Positions 61,190-64,000 of a DNA stretch of 64,000 nt are shown piece by piece (the stretch's first letter is position 1; each line of letters starts with the position of its first letter). The notes under the pieces were generated by a model. That model was given only the letters and a program-made list of their open reading frames with translations, searched no databases and was not told the origin of the DNA. The stretch is from Styela clava (taxonomy: Eukaryota; Chordata; Ascidiacea; Stolidobranchia; Styelidae), in contig NC_135253.1 in NCBI RefSeq assembly GCF_964204865.1, forward strand, positions 22,790,001 to 22,854,000, in the 5' to 3' direction. Position numbers and translations under genes: made by a program.

Positions 61190-63410
61190 GTCAGTGAAAT
61201 TTGCCATTTTCGTTACGAAAAGGATTATTTTGAGTGATCATTATACAGTAGCTATTTTTAATTTTGCTACAGTATCCTTGCATTCAGTGCATACATATCC
61301 ACTAGCACTAAGACAGAGAAGAATGAGCATTTGTTAGGCACACCTTACTGGAACCAACTATAGAAATTATAACTTTGTCAAACCTTGGCTTATAACATAA
61401 TTTTACCGGTCCGTTCAAATAAAATATTCAAAATACAAATTTAAAGCAAATCGGAATCCTAGAACATCAAGCTATTGGAATATGGACATCAATATAATCC
61501 GATAAGGTCTCCAGACACCAGGATCCTAATAACTAGCTAACATAAGTGAAAAAACATTAAGATCCTACTCACCTTCACGCTTACTCTAACTCAAGCTTCT
61601 GATACTTTTCACTGATCTCAATTTGACTGACTTTGACTAGAACTTGATACATACATACATTCACCATTTCACATTTTGTGGCATTCACCTACAATAAAGT
61701 TATTTTTATACATGTTTGCTCGAAGGCGAAGTCTCCAGTACTCATGCACAAAATCACTGGTGTGTTAAAAGTTCCCTATAGGCTCATCCCTGTAACAGAT
61801 ATCTCAATAGCTTGCGGTGTAAATGAAACCTAAAACTGTCGAATTGTTATTCTTCATGAAACCTCAAACCATTTGCCCAGTTTTTGACTTGAATATAAAT
61901 CACACAATCTCTTTTCCAACAAATTTTTCCAGTTGCTCCTACTTAAATACATTTAGGACTTCTAGTAAACTTGACCGAAATGAATGATTACTCATACGGA
62001 GGTTACTTCACGTAATTGAATATAATAGATTTGCCATGGAGCAATTTTTATACCTTATCTGTGGTATTACTGTATTCGCTTCCAAGCAATATTATGTACT
62101 GATATATATTTATATAGTCTACTTACCAGCACCAGCAATAAACTGGCTTGCTGAACCGTAATTCTTTATCAATGCACACAACTTTTTGTTCAGCTATTAG
62201 CTCATTCCTATCTGCCGGGTTGAATTATGTGAAACAAAATAAACTTACATATTTTGCTAATAGAATGATTATTCTTGACTAAACATAAGTCAAGATGCAA
62301 GTACCATTCATGATGCACCAACTTCCTTTCATTATCTATCTTTCTCTAATTGGTACCCTATCTGAAATATGTCACATTGCATGAAATCTGTTTATCACTC
62401 TTGTACTTTCTCATTGACAATAAACTTTTCAGAATAACTCAACAATTATGATGAACTAGATCTCTTGCCATTACCTTATATAAGCTACATGTTGTCTTAT
62501 ACTATCAGTTTTATCTTATTCCTGTTAGCAAAACTGTAAATGTGCAAATTTACACCTATTTTTGTAGGACATAAGTATATCCTATGATACAATCCAAACT
62601 AAACATACACTATGACTGATATAACTACAAGAAGTTAGTTCTTAATATATTGTTATGTCCATCCTAAGCGTTATGATTGGCGAAAAATGAAATTTCTAAT
62701 AAAAAAACACATTGCATAACATATAAGAAACTCATTTATACGAGTAGACTCTTCAATTAATGACTGACAAAAATGTTACAAACAAAACTGTACCAAGCAG
62801 CCTAAACTAAATCTATCTAATCAACCTTCATTGTACAATTAAACCTGAAATCAAAAACATTATCTAACAATGAAGCTAACAATGAAAATATACCTAAACA
62901 AAACATGAAACTTTAGTATAAGAAACCAGTCAAACCAGCAATGCCAACTTGAATCTCTTGCTAATAATGACAAAGAGTGATGGAAAATCCCCCAAAGGAA
63001 CTCACAAAAATCAGTTCTTTGTCCAGGGGTGGGTATAAGGGGTATCTCAATGACCTATGACCTCTTTTTCTGCCATAAAATACAAATTTTGGTACACCAA
63101 GCGTGACTGATGGAGATTCCATAACCCTGCCTTTGTTGTACTGTTGTCTACTTTTTAACTACAATTTTATACTATAAACTACGGTCGTTTTTGCAAATCA
63201 CTCTTTTGAATACTTCGGATATTTTTCTTCTATATGACAAAGATAAATTTGTTATGCGCTAAAATACTGCTAGAGATACACTTCTAGGTCATTGTAGCTT
63301 TGCACATATAAGTGACTTGATCAGAGTGAAGTTATGCCATATTATCAGCTTTCCTCCGCGTAAGGAAATTGAATAAATTTGTACAATAAAAATTAATATC
63401 CCACGCTAAC
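61190..63410. other. No recognised gene
   Basis: AT-rich. It probably includes an intron and possibly the last exon of the gene at 63411-63579, but I could not identify that exon. Confidence 0.4.
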
Positions 63411-63579
63411 CTTGTTGTACTGGTCTGCGATCCGGCATGAGGTGAAATAATCACATTAGACATCTTGAGTAGATCATGATCCCTGGGCAATGGTTCTGGT
63501 GTGGTGACATCCAATGCAGCTGAATGAAATTCTCCCGTCTTCAAAGCATTGACTAAAGCTTCTTGGTCGACTGTTGCAC
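63411..63579 (-). CDS. GRHPR-like 2-hydroxyacid dehydrogenase, internal exon
   Basis: A 169-nt exon bounded by an AG acceptor (63580-63581) and a GT donor (63409-63410). It encodes about 56 residues from the end of the NAD-binding domain. It includes VDQEALVNAL, then ALDVTTPEPLP and ISPHAGSQT. The Glu of TTPEP and the His of SPHAGS fit the catalytic Glu/His of the D-isomer 2-hydroxyacid dehydrogenases, and TxPEPLP is typical of glyoxylate/hydroxypyruvate reductase. That enzyme reduces glyoxylate and hydroxypyruvate with NAD(P)H. The exon begins in phase 1. Sequence after the donor stays open for a while but is not family-like, so I treat it as intron. Upstream exons lie beyond 64000. Confidence 0.8.
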
Positions 63580-64000
63580 CTGTAAGAGTAGTGGGAAGTT
63601 AAATGTTTTGGACGGAAATATTGGATTCCAGATATGACATCTACTGTGTCTGTCTGTTGTATTGCAATTTTTGTTGCCTAATCAATTTTATTACACAAAT
63701 ATAATATCCTTGGACGTTCAATTTCGTAGCGCAAAGCCAAGATCAATAATATGGGGAAAACGTTCCCTAAACGTGGCAGCAATACTTGTGAGGTAAATTT
63801 TATTAAGTGACCAGAAACACACACAAAATAAAAAATACTACCCACTCAGAAAATTCCTTCTGAAAAGGGCTCTCAATAGAGGTTAAGATTGAATTTTATG
63901 TGGGTGAAATAATCATTCAAGAGGTGTTTATCATCGATGAACTTTTCACTGGCTTCTTAATAACATACAATGTTAATTCAAGTTGCTTGGGTGAGATATT
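63580..64000 (-). other. Presumed intron of the GRHPR-like gene
   Basis: No family-like coding sequence found between the acceptor and the window edge. Confidence 0.5.

Noticed and set aside
63332-63410. Extension of the GRHPR-like frame past the GT donor
   Set aside because: Residues after the donor do not resemble the family's C-terminal segment, and the GT donor matches the expected exon end.
61190-63410. Last exon of the GRHPR-like gene
   Set aside because: I looked on the minus strand for the family's C-terminal pattern and found no convincing match.

Overview
The window is animal nuclear DNA, AT-rich, and contains almost no protein-coding sequence. The animal assignment rests on four things: the tRNA-Gly(GCC) copies match, as far as I recall it, the human gene at every base; the initiator tRNA-Met matches the vertebrate one except at position 33; there are LINE-like, hAT-like and MITE-like elements; and one intron-bounded exon of a GRHPR-type dehydrogenase lies at the right edge. 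I cannot place the species more narrowly (an invertebrate is a guess).

Region 1, 235-31419: a 31-kb tandem array on the minus strand. The repeated gene unit is initiator tRNA-Met followed, after only 4 nt, by tRNA-His(GUG). There is no oligo-T stop between the two genes, and T4 and T7-8 runs lie just after tRNA-His, so each pair should be one dicistronic Pol III transcript. I count 74 such pairs (numbered 0-73; pair 0 is cut at the array edge). They sit in two unit lengths. The ~302-bp unit carries a 5'-half initiator relic. The ~537-bp unit (some ~602) carries a full degenerate iMet/His relic pair; I list 36 of these. In the right half, units are arranged mostly as 302-302-537 trimers (~1141 bp), and larger blocks (about 1.7, 2.7 and 5.1 kb spacing) are copied on top. 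About 14 iMet and 20 tRNA-His copies are consensus. The rest drift, including a recurrent class of 12 initiator-like copies with anticodon CGU.

Region 2, 31420-60595: a tRNA-Gly(GCC) array on the plus strand, so the two arrays are transcribed away from each other. There are 24 gene-sized loci or truncated copies plus one small relic, in mostly ~1.08-1.27-kb AT-rich units. Eight are intact consensus genes. One further consensus gene (37478-39510) is split by a 1.95-kb non-LTR retrotransposon that encodes only an ORF1 (gag-like, two CCHC knuckles, one in-frame stop), with an 11-bp target-site duplication inside the anticodon arm. The array also holds hAT-like remnants, a 6 x 69-bp minisatellite, an unidentified ~360-bp insert, a 42-bp perfect inverted repeat and a hAT-like element.

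Region 3, 60596-64000: non-array DNA with a MITE-like element (60746-61189) and, on the minus strand, one exon (63411-63579) of a glyoxylate/hydroxypyruvate reductase-like gene whose other exons I could not find here.

All coordinates were read by eye from the sequence. Copy classes were set by comparing each copy with the consensus, not by running a tRNA covariance model.
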